DNA from: Lysobacter sp.
GTDB taxonomy: Bacteria > Pseudomonadota > Gammaproteobacteria > Xanthomonadales > Xanthomonadaceae
Length of the DNA: 5,072 bases
Direction: 5' to 3'
Assembly: GCA_030151365.1 (NCBI GenBank)
Contig: JASLDW010000107.1
Location: forward strand, 1-5,072
How positions within the stretch are numbered: position 1 is the stretch's first letter; every line of letters starts with the position of its first letter. Made by a program: the position numbers and the translations under genes. Below are positions 5,056 to 5,072 of the stretch, in pieces. Under the pieces are notes generated by a model. It saw only the letters and a program-made list of their open reading frames with translations, had not been told where the DNA came from and did not search any database.

Positions 5056-5072
5056 TGGATCCACCTCTTATC

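Noticed and set aside
1..5072. tRNA, rRNA, integrase attachment site or insertion sequence
   Set aside because: No cloverleaf, rRNA-like stretch, transposase frame or terminal repeat was seen by eye; attachment sites cannot be judged without the flanks.

Overview
The window looks like a stretch of an actinobacteriophage genome, or an integrated relative, with moderately high GC (estimated by eye, not counted). This rests on its contents: a DnaQ-type 3'-5' exonuclease with a C-terminal tail typical of actinobacterial homologues, a tiny CxxC protein of a kind common in actinophages, a free-standing HNH nuclease, short tightly packed genes of unknown function, and strong hairpin terminators. No structural, integrase or replication-initiation gene is visible, so 'phage' and 'actinobacterial' are inferences. 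I cannot name the host.

Layout, left to right. Positions 1-163 (minus) hold the N-terminus of a P-loop ATPase/kinase cut by the window edge. A 112-bp divergent spacer follows, then the only rightward gene, an HNH nuclease (276-1319) with an unusual N-terminal Cys/His module. Its 3' end overlaps by 23 bp the end of a leftward 105-codon gene encoding a protein with eight cysteines (1297-1614). An 18-bp perfect hairpin (1674-1718) separates that gene from a secreted subtilisin-like protease carrying a PKD domain (1735-3387, minus). The AT-rich spacer 3388-3656 holds a long inverted repeat and a second terminator of the same design. Beyond it lie a leftward pair of translationally coupled small genes (3657-3857 and 3854-4051), the exonuclease (4107-4847), and a 44-codon gene for a single-pass membrane protein (4921-5055).

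How the genes work together. Except for the HNH gene, everything is read leftward. The protease has its own upstream region, with a terminator on each side, so it reads as a self-contained cargo ('moron') unit within a phage accessory region. The exonuclease and the 65-codon gene each have a promoter-like pair whose -10 hexamer ends exactly 6 nt before the ATG, which predicts leaderless or near-leaderless mRNAs.

The observations most worth following up are the HNH fusion, the phage-borne secreted protease cassette with its twin terminators, the leaderless promoters, and the unannotated membrane protein at the right edge.
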